64,000 bases of DNA from Tetrapyrgos nigripes (taxonomy: Eukaryota; Basidiomycota; Agaricomycetes; Agaricales; Campanellaceae): the NCBI GenBank assembly GCA_013368315.1, contig JAACJM010000195.1, positions 95,642 to 159,641 on the forward strand. The letters run 5' to 3'. The first letter of the stretch is position 1. Each line of letters starts with the position of its first letter. Position numbers and translations under genes: made by a program. The notes beneath the pieces are model-generated. The model was not told the DNA's origin, made no database searches, and saw only the letters and a program-made list of their open reading frames with translations. Positions 21,401 to 31,049 of the stretch are shown here, piece after piece.

Positions 21401-22849
21401 ACCCCAAATACAAGGCGTATTAACTGTAAACTACCTGATGACCGAATCATTCAGATCTCCCGGACTCAGGTAGAAGTTCTGCCTAACTTTGCAATGACTG
21501 ATTTTGCCTCCCAAGGAAAAACACGAGACCCTAACGTAGTAGATATATATAACAGTCGTGATTTCCGAGCCATTTATACTGCGTTATCAAGAAGTTCCAG
21601 TGCAGATGGCACCATAATTCTACAAGGTTTTAATGTTAATCATATTACTGGTGGTGTGAAGGATAAAGGTGGATATCGTCAGGAACTGAGGGAGTTGGAA
21701 ATTCTAAATGATATCACTAAGTTGCGCGAAAATCGCAAATTACCACCTTCAATTATTGGAGACCTCAGAGGATCATTGATACAACAATATAGGTCACACT
21801 TTGGTAAGAGCCATACACCTGATGAGCTTCATGAGAGTCTAGTATGGGACACAAATGAGAAGTTTGAATCCACATTACACAAGGATATTTCATGGAAAAT
21901 CCTAGAAAAAGAAAATACACCACCAGTGAAGAAGAAGACCTTAGGAAACTTTGTTCCTATTGAGAACCCTAGTCTACATTCAAGTCCTACTCCTTCAGAA
22001 GAAACTATTCATCCAACATCACATAACTCTGACAGACTTATTGTAACTTGTGATTATCCAACTTTGAAATGGTCTGCAAACAGTTGTGCATATGACTCTG
22101 CTCTCATGCTTCTTTATGATTTGTTCAGAACAGAAAGAGCAGCTTTTCTTGCTGAAAGTGATAATTTCTCCTCAATTTTAATGAATGAGCTTTCAGCCAC
22201 GTTCCAGTCAAACTCATCAAACTACGCTGATATCAGAGATCAAATACGAAGAGAGCTTTCTATTCTTGATCCTGATGCTTTTCCTGCTGGGGCCTATGCA
22301 GACACAAGTGATGTCTTGCATGAGTTGATGCGTTCAGTCAGTCCCACCACTAAGAGAACAGTTGTCTGCTATAACAGCCACTTCTCACTTCGAGAGAGGA
22401 CACAACACAATCTTCTGTTGACTCGGTCAACTGGTAGTTATCAGTCAACTCAAGATTGTGTGTCTCATTTTGTGGAACCTTGGGCTGATCAATGTCCCTC
22501 TTGCCACTCAGACATGCTTCGAAAATACACATTCCAAAGATTCCCCAAATTTTTCCTAATGTCAATACCTTACGAGTGCGATATGGAGATTCAGAATATC
22601 ATACATGTGCCTCAAGGAGCTGAGTCAAGACAGTATCACATAAATGGAATTATTTATTTTGGAAATGATCACTTTATCACTAGAATGTTTGATGGTGCCA
22701 ATGAATGGGTCTACGACGGCATTGGAACTGGTATACCGACAAAATTATCTCCAGATTTCCAAGCTCACAGCAACGCTCTAGAATTCTTTGCGCATAAGAA
22801 GGCTGTAGTGGTCCTTTATGTCTGTAGTGAAAATGAGAATATAGTTTAA
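15209..22849 (+). CDS. Helitron Rep/helicase with C-terminal protease-like domain
   Basis: This multi-domain rolling-circle transposase is read as one exon. The frame is open from 14906 (GTG); the first ATG is 15209, leaving about 2,546 aa. Numbering from 14906: a Cys pair CAVCGQ and CTDC at about 563-625 leads into an LANGFWLGNIPPQL segment as in DUF6570 of fungal Helitrons. The Helitron-like Rep domain has GRLTLHLHMLLWI near 1095 (the HUH motif) and YVTEYITKW near 1302 as candidate catalytic Tyr region. A PIF1-type helicase follows: Walker A GGMAGTGKS near 1787, APTGTAA, Walker B FLDEVSM, GDFAQLPP, and a late ASQGKT..YTALSR motif near 2200. From about 2385 is a domain with NSCAYDSAL, then GNDHF and WVYDG, a Cys-His-Asp layout as in ubiquitin-hydrolase-type proteases. 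No break is visible. Confidence 0.85.
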   Translation: MPSKYSGSMPFGPMPSKDSSSTPFDPVPFKDNSSTLYDPASFQYNGSMPYGLMPYQYYDSTLYGSTSLDYNSSKLSHPFNLQNDCSLISSRKANVLISSYVYHSTFRVRMHFIASGDLVFFFRFVVNQPLRHTIIDQVLGHVKHFMIFVQRSYTAYGLVDDTFYSITPDNSVLACFRQSVAATSRLTHLFLLRSLFYRHDFLARLKSISACTTSCLLGQYWEDLTFNFIGYRLLSNSTNLCSPWQFQASCNIDMCLQSRAILCKYAIISLANIAHYHSLLHLLDFLVHLRPELTVSQSESEKSYHHSLLGGGKGAAPTCLFSDLERYLLFPCSINNPGSTMYRFHSFSESVSSSAANPLLLYAFVPPTKLCQSLTFRSLRQLARFHNVQFSNTVKSQVQGLLSDHVCDSECTSPVAIFEPIDPVQVKPLASFPPLPPSENLMKKIIHDWCADFSRSAVEEGGCAVCGQLKLMSTLLPIKQVKKLLNVLRVTGVTRKERQTSSDEITGVSGAVIDDSCSRVCTDCRVSLRDGKILRISLANGFWLGNIPPQLQCLNFVEKLLVQKVRTNCCFVRVSSGMRKMISHVIAFDSPVMKVYDVLPPPPEDLDEVLAIMFTGPCKPTEKDYKRTPMLVRRKQVFEALTWLRLNHPAYEDVKISMDNLNKYPEDTPPVTVAFKEMQSEGNRIPEATSIHDNELETGTELGSVPFVVHGITGEQLQNTSVELQKAKALAYLKSQGKFLAVGHSEKSSTMFNNPLLYPSIFPWLFPYGMGSIGMTTLKSFSEKSHKKYFMNYHDQRFQSDPLFSFVAFSHEQVKKTTSNGFALTQKESFSAIADRILNLNPHVLNTLIDKLSKGGIVRPETEEEKLCYEVIQDLDHVGGTVKGSMSSKKFLRTELWSLISYLGAPSWYITFAPSDLTHPLCLYYAISDETFDLNLNLPNDERTRKIINNPVAGAKFFDFMVQMFIKHILGVDTDHDGVFGKTSGYFGTIEQQGRLTLHLHMLLWIANSLSPQQIRDAILKNENDFQRRIVEYLGSVHCGDFMTGTQEEVEQNLQTASGNEDYVNPLYSLPQCPPIECLCTSTENCEPCQAWTAKYQQEVDDILSRTHIHKCKSTLTKQGTRKVGKDYLGCLDNKFGTCKARFPRETFPTTQVDTETGALRMKKTEAWINTYNQTVTYLLRCNSDVSSLLSGTAIKAVVLYVTEYITKWNLNTHVIFEVIRTILQRNAEMLTGTLPRHEKARKIITQIVNLLTVKMELGAPMIALYLLDKPDHYTSHEFKSFYWKDFVSEARRFWQEPDQLQVENKNHEKVVVIQHNGKLVGFSSVFDYIYRPEALSEMTLYEWVCQCERVKLAANKRDVNDPDDEISERYDSSSEDSSFSDEEDTYRPQNTLKKSLANKPLTKNVLPKKGHPFVHEHPLASTHYLRIHDKRNIVPNFIGPSLPRRNKGDREYYCSVMLTFFKPWRTGKDLKEKKETWDSAFLDYQFSAQQKFLMDNFELRFECLDSRDDYHTQRKAQSLGIDPSKLEPDFDDGIHFDPFKCSDDSLGVRERRRQLDMQEMTDLLANTGWTNAKCDLKSHIPASFDYPSMSPAAWRLEIAKMKSNVITNKLKENKDQQYNFPNKYPDQVEVLDQHMLEEKLRSNQTQKLIDDLCLEFSLNLEQERAFRIVANHAVSSISDQLKMYIGGMAGTGKSQVLKTLREFFKRRLQSQRMIVVAPTGTAAALLQGSTYHSVFGINSSEEGEFWKMSASQICSRLSGVDYVFLDEVSMLSCKDMYKISAKIASALNRPLLPFGGMNMIFAGDFAQLPPAMGGENVSLYSHTIGTSSSDQHASIGKYLWHQINTVVLLRKNCRQTGSSIRDVKFRQALENMRYKQCTAEDITLLRSLISDPSNESRSIDNPRFWNTSIILTYNKHKDVANELGTKRFAAETGQMLAHFFSEDEEVVFDELPSKTHDRKRKRRKATKHKINDEVQQQLWKQSPSTNNMQIPATLSLCKGLPVMIRFNGATELCITKGQEGTVHGWQAGKGRHGQLVLKVLYVKLEKPSTDVQFKDLPLNVVPITPNTRRINCKLPDDRIIQISRTQVEVLPNFAMTDFASQGKTRDPNVVDIYNSRDFRAIYTALSRSSSADGTIILQGFNVNHITGGVKDKGGYRQELRELEILNDITKLRENRKLPPSIIGDLRGSLIQQYRSHFGKSHTPDELHESLVWDTNEKFESTLHKDISWKILEKENTPPVKKKTLGNFVPIENPSLHSSPTPSEETIHPTSHNSDRLIVTCDYPTLKWSANSCAYDSALMLLYDLFRTERAAFLAESDNFSSILMNELSATFQSNSSNYADIRDQIRRELSILDPDAFPAGAYADTSDVLHELMRSVSPTTKRTVVCYNSHFSLRERTQHNLLLTRSTGSYQSTQDCVSHFVEPWADQCPSCHSDMLRKYTFQRFPKFFLMSIPYECDMEIQNIIHVPQGAESRQYHINGIIYFGNDHFITRMFDGANEWVYDGIGTGIPTKLSPDFQAHSNALEFFAHKKAVVVLYVCSENENIV

Positions 22850-22861
22850 TTTTTATTGAAT

Positions 22862-22935
22862 AATTAACCGAGGCTGAACCCTGCGGCCTCGTACTCGCCA
22901 TGCGGAGCGTTGGCCCACACCCCTTTCATTGAACC
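22862..22935 (+). repeat. hairpin repeat behind the Helitron gene
   Basis: GCGGCCTCGTACTCGCCATGCGGAGCGTTGGCC-type sequence starts 25 bp after the Helitron stop. Its core GCCATGCGGAGCGTTGGC folds as an imperfect hairpin. Relatives of the whole stretch (GGCCTCRTA..GCCACGCGAAGCGATGGC) occur at 57998-58030, 58441-58474, 62899-62940 and 63208-63245. Confidence 0.6.
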
Positions 22936-24721
22936 AATGAAATATACTCTTCGCTCATTCCAAGTAGCACCGCCAAACCCAGGAGTAGTTGAACCATTTG
23001 TCCACAACCATCAGACCGTTTAATATCAGTGACTCTCGACAACACAACAACGTCAAACGCGTAGAATTTTTTCCTTCCGAGCCCAACCTGCGCTTTCTTT
23101 ATCATAAGAGCCTGAGATTTTTGAACAGCGACAGCTTACGAGTCGTAAAGGTATTTGTAACCGGCTGCATGGTTGGCCCTTCAAGTCAAAAACATGCTTA
23201 TACACAGCAATGGGAACGATAGATACGCCTTCAGGAAAGCCCTCATGGGGTATGGATCGCCGAGCGTAGGTCCTGCCACGCGTAAGTACGTCGGGATCTC
23301 GACGAGGACAGCAACCTGAGCAAGGGGAAGATCTGATCAGGCACAACCATTGGCTTCCAGACGACGTGACATGTCGACGACAGTCTCAATAGTGCCATTC
23401 ACAAGACCTGTAGAAAACAAAAAGTGAGCCATAGAAAACGTGAATGCAGAAAGCTTTCGGGTCACCATAACTTTTGTGCCTTTCACCAGAACAAGTTCCA
23501 GTTCAAGACTACTTACAGTCTTCTGGAGACGCTTTGTGAGCACCTCGGTCATCATTCTTGAAGACCATCCGAACACAGCGTTGATCTAAAGTTGATAGGG
23601 GTTGGAAAAAAGACTTTAGGGCCTGACGAGAGGACTGACAAACTGCCAAGATAACTCGTCGCAAAGATCGTGGTGAGCTGAGAAATGTTGGCATACATAA
23701 TCGAACGACTCAGGTCGTGGTGAAAATACAGACAGCATGATTAAGCATCAGAAAAGTCTTGTTGTTGTTGAGAGAGGTTAGACTTGTAACGTGTTTGAAA
23801 CAGATCATTTCTCTCAGCTGTTGACTGAAAGACGTAAACTTCGTGAAATTGAATGTTTCCAGCAGTGCAAGTAACGTTAATCTTTGGTTAATCTTCCCGG
23901 TTTCATCACGACAATCAGCTTCTGTCACTTCATGACCGGTTGTTTTCTTGGAGGGTGGATTGGAACCTGAAAAGTTGAAGGACGTGTTTTTCACTCACCA
24001 GTCGCCTGTGCAGGATTAAGCCCTGGCACACCATGGACAGTCCGCTGTTCGCGACACAGTGGCACATCACAGCTTGTCGTGAGCTTGGGTACAAGCTGTG
24101 AGTTGGCATTTCTTTCTGGAGACGAACGGGAAGATAATGCTTATATCGTTTAACCTTTCCACAATTTCGGGACTTCTTCTGATACCTATGGGCGGCGGCT
24201 ACTAGGATCGTTTCCGACATCGTTCTCCGAGACAAAGTTGCTCTTGGACTTGAAATTACGGCAACATGGACATTGTCTGGGCAGTTTTCGACATACGCGG
24301 CATTTGTCGTGTTCCGAGTCGCCCTCGCGGAAGAAACTTAGGCCTGTGACAGTCCCTTCTGTATATCGAAGAGTTGATCTAAAGCGGAGCTTTTCTCACT
24401 GGGTCGAGGAAGTTGGAATCCATGTCAAACAGCTGCCGGCCGGTAGTTCATCGTGGTTACCTCGTTCCCTAGCATTATTATTCGGTGGGCATCCAAAACA
24501 GAGCGCTAACATGACTCTGCATGGTTATATTGAGCACCGATGCACTCAGCAACAGGCTGGAGTGAGGAGGCCTTACATATGAAACTATTGGCACAGGAGG
24601 AGGACCAGATACCAGATGATAGAGAGTTTGAAGGCTCTGGTGATGAGTACGGCAGGTAATTACAATTTTTTATCCTAAGGCCTTAAGTACCTTTAAGTAT
24701 GTACTTAACTTAAGCCCTCAC
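22936..24721. other. decayed sequence, no confident gene
   Basis: Short open stretches occur on both strands. The minus strand between 23340 and 23700 has a coding-like run (YANISQLTTIFATSYLGSL..) that cannot be extended in either direction. I see no domain. An old fragmented gene is possible. Confidence 0.35.
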
Positions 24722-24775
24722 TTAAGCCTTTAAGCCATAACCTCCAAAGGTACCCTTAATTAAGCCCTTACGGCG
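24670..24775. repeat. cluster of CTTAAG/TTTAAG palindromic words
   Basis: About ten copies of TTAAG or CTTAA lie within 105 bp (CTTAAGTACCTTTAAG, GTACTTAACTTAAG, CTTAAGCCTTTAAGCC, TTAATTAAG) in both orientations. It may be a small foldback element or low-complexity remnant. Confidence 0.5.
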
Positions 24776-25072
24776 AACACTGTCTAAGCATTCTGTACAA
24801 TAGATGCGGTGAGTCTGGCCTTGAATGGTGTTGTTATTTTTGGGAAGCGAACGCTGACAGGAGTGACAGCGAGCGCGTTCGCGAAGGGTGAGTATTACGG
24901 CTGGCATTTTCACAATGTAGACGAAGCCGTGGTTGCAGGTCAAGAAGTAAAATGAAGACGCGTCCTCCAACTCCTTCAGGAAAGAGATGTACAGCTTCGG
25001 ACAGTCAAAGTCAACTACTTTTCCCGACCCTTTTCCTTGGTCTCCAGAGTACACGGAATCAAAAGATCTCAT
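24722..25072 (-). CDS. possible zinc-binding protein fragment, unrecognised
   Basis: An open frame of about 116 codons on the minus strand contains CHSCQR, then about 20 residues later YCTECLDSVRRKG, a CxxC..CxxC layout like a zinc ribbon or a transposon-linked DNA-binding knuckle. No family is recognised. Nothing upstream extends it convincingly, so it may be one exon or a remnant. The stop lies within the CTTAAG-rich patch. Confidence 0.35.
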   Translation of the reverse strand: MRSFDSVYSGDQGKGSGKVVDFDCPKLYISFLKELEDASSFYFLTCNHGFVYIVKMPAVILTLRERARCHSCQRSLPKNNNTIQGQTHRIYCTECLDSVRRKGLIKGTFGGYGLKA

Positions 25073-25358
25073 GGAAAGGATGTTCCAGTAATATTTTGAA
25101 GTAAATCTATTGAGCCATTCCCAAGCTACATGCCATTTTAGGTAGTGTGAACCCCTAAAATTTGGCCAAACATGAAAAAAGTTTCTAAAATCCCAGAAAA
25201 ATGCAGAATCGACTCCTTTTGTTAAACCGGTTATGATTCTGTAAAAAGATTGAAAATACTATGAGCAGATGTTCCGGAAAGAAATCGGTAATAGTGCCAC
25301 CGCACCACCTACATGATACATTGATCAAGCTAGCGATATCTTTCTTTCTCCCCCGAAC

Positions 25359-25771
25359 ATGTCTGGAGGTCGTCCTCGAAAAGGGGCTCGAGGTGGCCGT
25401 AATATATCAGGACTTTGAAACCAAAGAGCATCGAATACTGTGCCCAAACCTGTACCCTCAAGCAGTGCAGCAGACAGTCACCCTCAGCCCGGAAGTTCTC
25501 GTATAAATGTTCTCTTCAGTACAAGGATCGATTGGGCTGCAGAAGATGCCATTGATTCAGAGAATGAGTCGGATATTGACGAAGAGGCAGAGTTAGTTTG
25601 AATAGGAAATGGTTGGATGGGTGCCCCACTGATACTATCTGTCACTCTATCAACCGCTCATTTCGCTTTATGAGCGCGTATCACAAAGGGCTGATGGGAA
25701 AAGTGGCAGAATGGGTGGTCAGGAAGCAGAAGCAAAGTGCAATGATGCACCTGGAGTCAACTCTAGATTGA
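25359..25771 (+). pseudogene. remnant of a transposon-encoded protein N-terminus
   Basis: From the ATG at 25359 one frame reads MSGGRPRKGARGGRNISGL, a TGA, then NQRASNTVPKPVPSSSAADS and an acidic WAAEDAIDSENESDIDEEAE, then another TGA. Further on (about 25650-25771) a related piece reads RFMSAYHKGLMGKVAEWVVRKQK. A basic start, an acidic linker and an MxxYxxGLxGxxAxWxxRK helix resemble the N-termini of Agaricomycete DDE transposases as I remember them. Several stops make it non-functional. Identification is tentative. Confidence 0.4.
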
Positions 25772-26909
25772 TAGATCTGTCCTTACATACAAGATTTTCC
25801 ATCCAAAACCCCAAAAGGGGTACACTTCGTTTCTGAAAAGGTCCAAAAATTTGGTCAAACGGAATTTCTCGTGGGAAAAATCTGGAAAAATCGTTTTTCG
25901 ACGTCTTTTGATGCGCTGAGTATGATTCTGATATTATTTGGGGGCTAAAAACTCAGGTTCGGCTCAGATAAAATGGGAGGATTTCGACTGTCCGAAGCTG
26001 TAGTAGTCCGGTATGGAGGAGTCGGAGGTTGGAGTGCCGCTGCTGAGCCAGGGTCGAATTCGGAGACATCGGAAAGGGTGCCTCTAGGATGACGTATGTT
26101 GCAAGAGAGATTTGGCAAACGAGACCACTGGCACTGAAGATAGCACCAAATAAGCATGAATAACTGTCAAAGAGAAGACTCGAAGGCATACTCGTCATTT
26201 TGAGATCTTCTTGTAAACCATCGACAGTTGGACGGAATGAAACATCGGTGAGAACCGTATATGGGCACTTTGAGGCGCAAGACGGAAAAGCAAAATAATT
26301 AGACGTAGTTCCATGCGAGTCCTTGACCTGAAAAGCACCGAGGGTTGAGAAGGATACCCGTACCAGACGTTCCACCATCCCGGATCCTCCCGTATCCTTG
26401 CCAGCCTCTCAAAGCCTACAATCCCGTCATACTAGCTCTTGACTACGCACTTCTGTACCGAATGCAGATCTCTAATCCATTCTCGCACTGTAGCTTTTTG
26501 CGACAGAAACCGTGTCCTCTTGAGACTTGCCAGCTCCTCATACGACCAAACCATCCCCAAGCCAAAAGATTTGTCCGAGATCCAGTTCCGTACTTTGATG
26601 ATAGCATTTCTTGCAGGAGCCGGAAGAGGAGGAGAGGAAAATCAAGGAAGCGAAGAGTAAAGACGTCGACAATGAAGAGATGAAAGCCGGGTAATGGGAT
26701 TTCCGGAACCCGAGGCGTTACTTTTTGAAGTCCCTCCAAATTTTGCGCTCTCATCGTATTCAAAGGCTGCTGGAAGCTGCTCAACGTCATGTATATCAAT
26801 GGAATTTCTAGGATTTCTGGTGAGGCTACTTTTGCGATCCTAATCTACAACAAGTACTATCGAGGGGTACCATACTCTCTAACGGCACTCGAAGTCATAG
26901 AACACCTCA
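25772..26909. other. no confident gene
   Basis: Several overlapping open stretches on both strands (notably + 26439-26660, with SLIHSRTVAFCDRN..LSEIQFRTLMIAFLAG) look partly coding, but no start, splice pattern or domain can be supported. This is the 3' flank of the hydrolase gene. Confidence 0.3.
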
Positions 26910-28247
26910 TCACGCATCCGACCCCAAACCCTCAATCCACTGGAGCAGATCACTATTGATCTCATCTGGGAAAGCCATCTGAACCCAATGTCCAGAATTA
27001 TACTCGCGGATAGTCACCGTGCTATTGCTCGACACAAGAGCTCCAGCCACAAAGATTGGGGCAACTGAAATGTAATCTCGCAAGGCAGCACCAAAGAAAA
27101 CTGGACGATGAATGAGTGCGTTTTCTGGCGAAATACCTACGAAAAAGTTTTCCATCATTTTCATTAGAACCCACTTAGGAATGGGTGAAAATTTCATACC
27201 TTGATCGTCCTCCCCTTCGAGGGTACCACGCACAATCTTGTACCAATTGAGAGGAGCGGCTAAGCCCCCTTGGCGGATGGCTTCAATCTGAATGGCTCGT
27301 TCCTAGAAGTGACCGTTACTTCTAGCAAGTAGAGTGATTACATTGAAAAATCTCTGGACTCACCTCAGGTGTCACATAGTCTACTGGCGCAATCCTAGTG
27401 TCGTTAGTAATAAACGCCTCTAATGCTCCTAATGGAGACCAGTCTGTAATCGTCCTGGTGGTGTCATTTGGGTATAGTATGTCCCAAAGGGAATCCAAAT
27501 GGTTCAGGATGGTTTGGTCTGCACCTTCAGAGGAGAAGAAATCCCAGTATCCAAGGTTCTTATAGCCGAGTACTGCTTCACTCTAAACAACGTTTCAATG
27601 CAACATATTAAGAAACTGGAGGTCACTGGGAGTGGCATTATTGCTTACCAGGTTGAGTCTCTCTTCGTAGGGCGTTGCGAAGAAAGTGGGAGGCACATAT
27701 CCCACAGCCAGAAATCCGTACGAAAGGAATCGCTCCGGGAAATAGTGCGCGAGACGACTGGCAGTCTTTGAGCCCCTGTCGACACAAGAGCAACCCAACA
27801 ATCATCAATTATGAGCTCAAACAATGCTTTTGGCAAGACAACTTACCAATCATGGGCAACCACAACTGCCTGGTCAATGCTCTCAGAGTCCAAAATATCA
27901 ACGATGTCTCTTGTAACGAGACTGGAAACATAAAGCTGAGGGTCCAAAGGCTTCGAGGTGCCGCCGTAGCCTAACAAATCCGGGACGAGGAGACCGTATC
28001 CTTTTTCTTGGAAAAAGGCTACCTGGTGACGCCAGTCATACGAAGTGGAAGGGAAGCCATGGAGAAACAGAAGAGTGGGTTTTCCAGTATCAGCAGGGAC
28101 TGCATAGTAATGGTAATTTAGGCCTCTAGAGACATTGAGGTCCTTGAACAGAGAGGAGTTGAACGGCGCAGGGGCGTCGACTTGAGAGAGCGAGGATGCA
28201 CCCGCTGTCAAGGCGAGGAGTAAAGAGGATAAGACCTGGAAGAGCAT
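26910..28247 (-). CDS. secreted epoxide hydrolase-type alpha/beta hydrolase
   Basis: This probably hydrolyses epoxides or related small esters outside the cell or in the secretory route. Five exons (28247-27847, 27775-27649, 27582-27364, 27302-27200, 27136-26910) splice in frame to 358 aa. A signal peptide is likely at residues 1-19 (MLFQVLSSLLLALTAGASS). Fold landmarks in order: FLHGFPSTSYDWRHQ (oxyanion HGFP), VPDLLGYGGTS, nucleophile Asp in VVVAHDWGS near 134, a lid region with YGFLAVGY, and catalytic His in NSGHWVQ near 334. Asp as nucleophile in HDWG is characteristic of epoxide hydrolases and haloalkane dehalogenases rather than lipases. The length is normal. It stands alone between decayed repeats and is the only clearly intact metabolic gene here. 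Substrate is unknown. Confidence 0.88.
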
Positions 28248-31049
28248 ACTCCAGGATGTAGGTGTCGTATGATGATTTTGAGACTCACCTTTTATACTAC
28301 GCTAGGTCTGGACTATACGACGACCACAATTCGATTACAATCAATTGCTGAGGCTTTTGCTCTGTCATCCACAACAAAGCCTCGTATTATCAAGCAGCGA
28401 AGTGGAAAACCCCACAATTCAATGTCTAGCGCGCCATTCCGGTCATACATGAGCTGATGCTTGGCACCAAGAGCCGCTATATCATCCATAACGAAGATTG
28501 GTATTATAATCAGCACAATTAGTGAACGAGCCCAACGATTTCGGATCAATTCCCTAAAAGACTTAGCGCATCCTCCACGTCGTACGTGGTCTGATAGTGA
28601 TATGCTTTTAGAGTCAGTCAGGCCAATGGAGGTCTATGTTTTTTCAATCCTCAAACACGAAAAAATGCCTAACGGATGGCAAACCTGGCTTCTCGAGGAG
28701 CGGCATCGAAAGGCAAATGCAGACGACGGTTGACAAAGGCTTGATATGCCGTCAAGCGTATGCTGGGCCTATAGTAAAAAAAGGTAGACCTGGGCCAAGA
28801 CAAGCAAAGGGCTTCGTAATATGTTTGTATCACGATTGGGAGTGATTGGCACAGCTATCGTTATTTAAGTCGTGAACCTCGGTCCTCAGTAATTTGCGGG
28901 TAATAGGATCCAATACAAGATGGCTTGGAATCTAGAACATAGAGGTCGGTCAGACTATGCTTGTCCATGCAAGAGCGAGCTCAAGGACACACAGTAATAC
29001 ATATCCTTCCGGCACCCTTCTCCAAAATCCCAGGTTCTTCTTGAAGGGTCCTCCATCTAACGGCAATTTGACGTCGAGACCTCCGGAAGACCGCTGCGGT
29101 CCAATATTGAATGCGCAGACTACTTCCCAAGTATACATCCACGTACAACAAGCATGTTGGAGGATAGGAAGGTCGGATGTAGAGTTGAACAGAGTTGGTG
29201 GGACGAAAGTGCAAGGAGAAAGAAGCGTGAGATATGTACGGCGCAGGCTTCCATTCACGGGCGGCGACGCGATCCAAGAAAGAAAGAGAAGCTGTCATCG
29301 GGTGAAGTAGAAAGGAACCATCTATAAGCGTCTGTCATTGAGCAACGATGGTCCGCCTAGGCTTGCGCGATGGAGAAGTGAAGGCTCTCAAGAAGGTTGC
29401 CAACAAGTCTCACCGGGCTCGACGTGACAGGACGTTTGGCATGACGGTGCGACGATGAACGAAAACACGAAGTGGAGATATGGAGACGATGAGTTGAAAA
29501 GCGCTGGATGGTATTGCAAAGCAATTCGGTTCGAGGAGCAGGTTTCCATGGCCATCGCGCGAGCATTAGGGATCTAGATGTAAAAGATACGGCCCTGATA
29601 CTATTATCAACAGCGACGTCAAATACGCACCGGTACCACCATGCTTGCATTAGCATGAGTCTACTATTAGCTTCAGCAGGTCTCGGCATCTCACTTTGGG
29701 TTCTTGAATAGGATGGCATGAGGACCAGCCTAGAGTTGCGACATAAATCCTCATAAACCTGGGGCAAATTATCACTGACAGAACATGCCAAGCCCAATGC
29801 AACTCTGTTGTTGACGATCGGTAAATCCACTGAGCCAACGCCTAACGAGCACTGGCAGGTAAAGTCGCCTGTAGAAAGTTGTCGAGTAATAGACGAGGCG
29901 AGATGACAGAGAGTTTGGCACGGCGTAGTGCCATGAGACTGGCGTCCAACCTGGATTTTTTGCGATGCAAAACAGCGAGGGATCTACCTGATAAAAGTAA
30001 GATCGTGATATACAGCAAGAATCAGCTCAGTGACGAACCCGTCAAACGTATTCTTCTTGCTCACTTCGTCTCCCTGGGTCCCATTACCTCGCGCAGCCGA
30101 AAGCATGCTTTGAGACGAAGCATTCTCTCCCCCGCTTCAATATCTCCTTACTATACCAACAGACTAATCCAGGAGACAGCACCTTGTCTTTAGCACCAGT
30201 CCAGTCCTTCTGCGCACTTGAGTCCATAGGTAGCCAACGAGATGCGAGAGAAGAAAGCAGAAAGCTCTTCATTCCTGCTGGGGATGTCTAGCATGCCGAT
30301 ATAAGAAGGCGGGAGTCTAGATGACGAAAGTTACGACCGTGATAATATAGACAAGCAAACCAAAGGACGCACCATGATATGTATCATATCCGACTTCCCC
30401 TTCAAGAAATGCCAACCAGTACTTTGAAGTCGACTTCTGGCATCCAGCCAAACCTTTCCATGTATGTCACTCCAAATCCGTCCACTTCAGACACGGACAT
30501 CCATGCCAGATGCGACTAGGTGGGAGATGCCCTCGTCATGACCGGGTGCTTCGCACAAACCACCAAACCAGTCCTTCCCAAGTCGGATCCTTTTCCCTAC
30601 TATTAGAATCTCGCTGAAAACTGAGTATTTCCCTCAGCTCAGACACAAAACACAGCTGCTGTGGGAAATGACAAGGTTTCGCAATCCAGAGTTGTTAGAT
30701 GTTCGTGGACAGGATGTAAATGATGCTGGGTGAACCAACTCGGAACAGATGGTCAAGCCAACCTGGATCTCTGCGTCGGCAAGAAGACTTGTAAAGCGAA
30801 CCAGCGCAAAGCCCAATGTGGCCTGCCTCAAAGCAAAAACCCAACATTTCCATAACAAACTGGCTCACGCAAAGACCGGCAACAAATCCCTCGACGGTCT
30901 CAGCACCCACACCCATTGTCCCAGTACCTTCCACCTTGCAGACCGACACTGTATAGCTTCCATCTCCTCCTAAGCCACTCCGAGAGACCTCTACCGCTCC
31001 AATAACACATCTTTCCGTCTCCGCTGATGCTAAAAACCTCCTGGAACGA
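28248..31049. other. 2.8 kb without a supported gene
   Basis: This region includes the promoter of the hydrolase gene (28248-28350). Beyond it are many short, mutually overlapping open stretches on both strands without splice logic or domains. I see no RNA gene or clear repeat. It may be decayed transposon sequence. Confidence 0.3.

Larger units (their letters stand above)
14906..22935 (+). mobile_element. autonomous Helitron, ends not fully defined
   Basis: This is a rolling-circle transposon defined by one uninterrupted Rep/helicase gene. The left border is only the start of the open frame. The right border is set after a hairpin-forming stretch (22897-22914, GCCATGCGGAGCGTTGGC), as Helitrons carry a hairpin just before the 3' end. 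The absence of stops or frameshifts over nearly 8 kb suggests recent activity. Confidence 0.7.
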
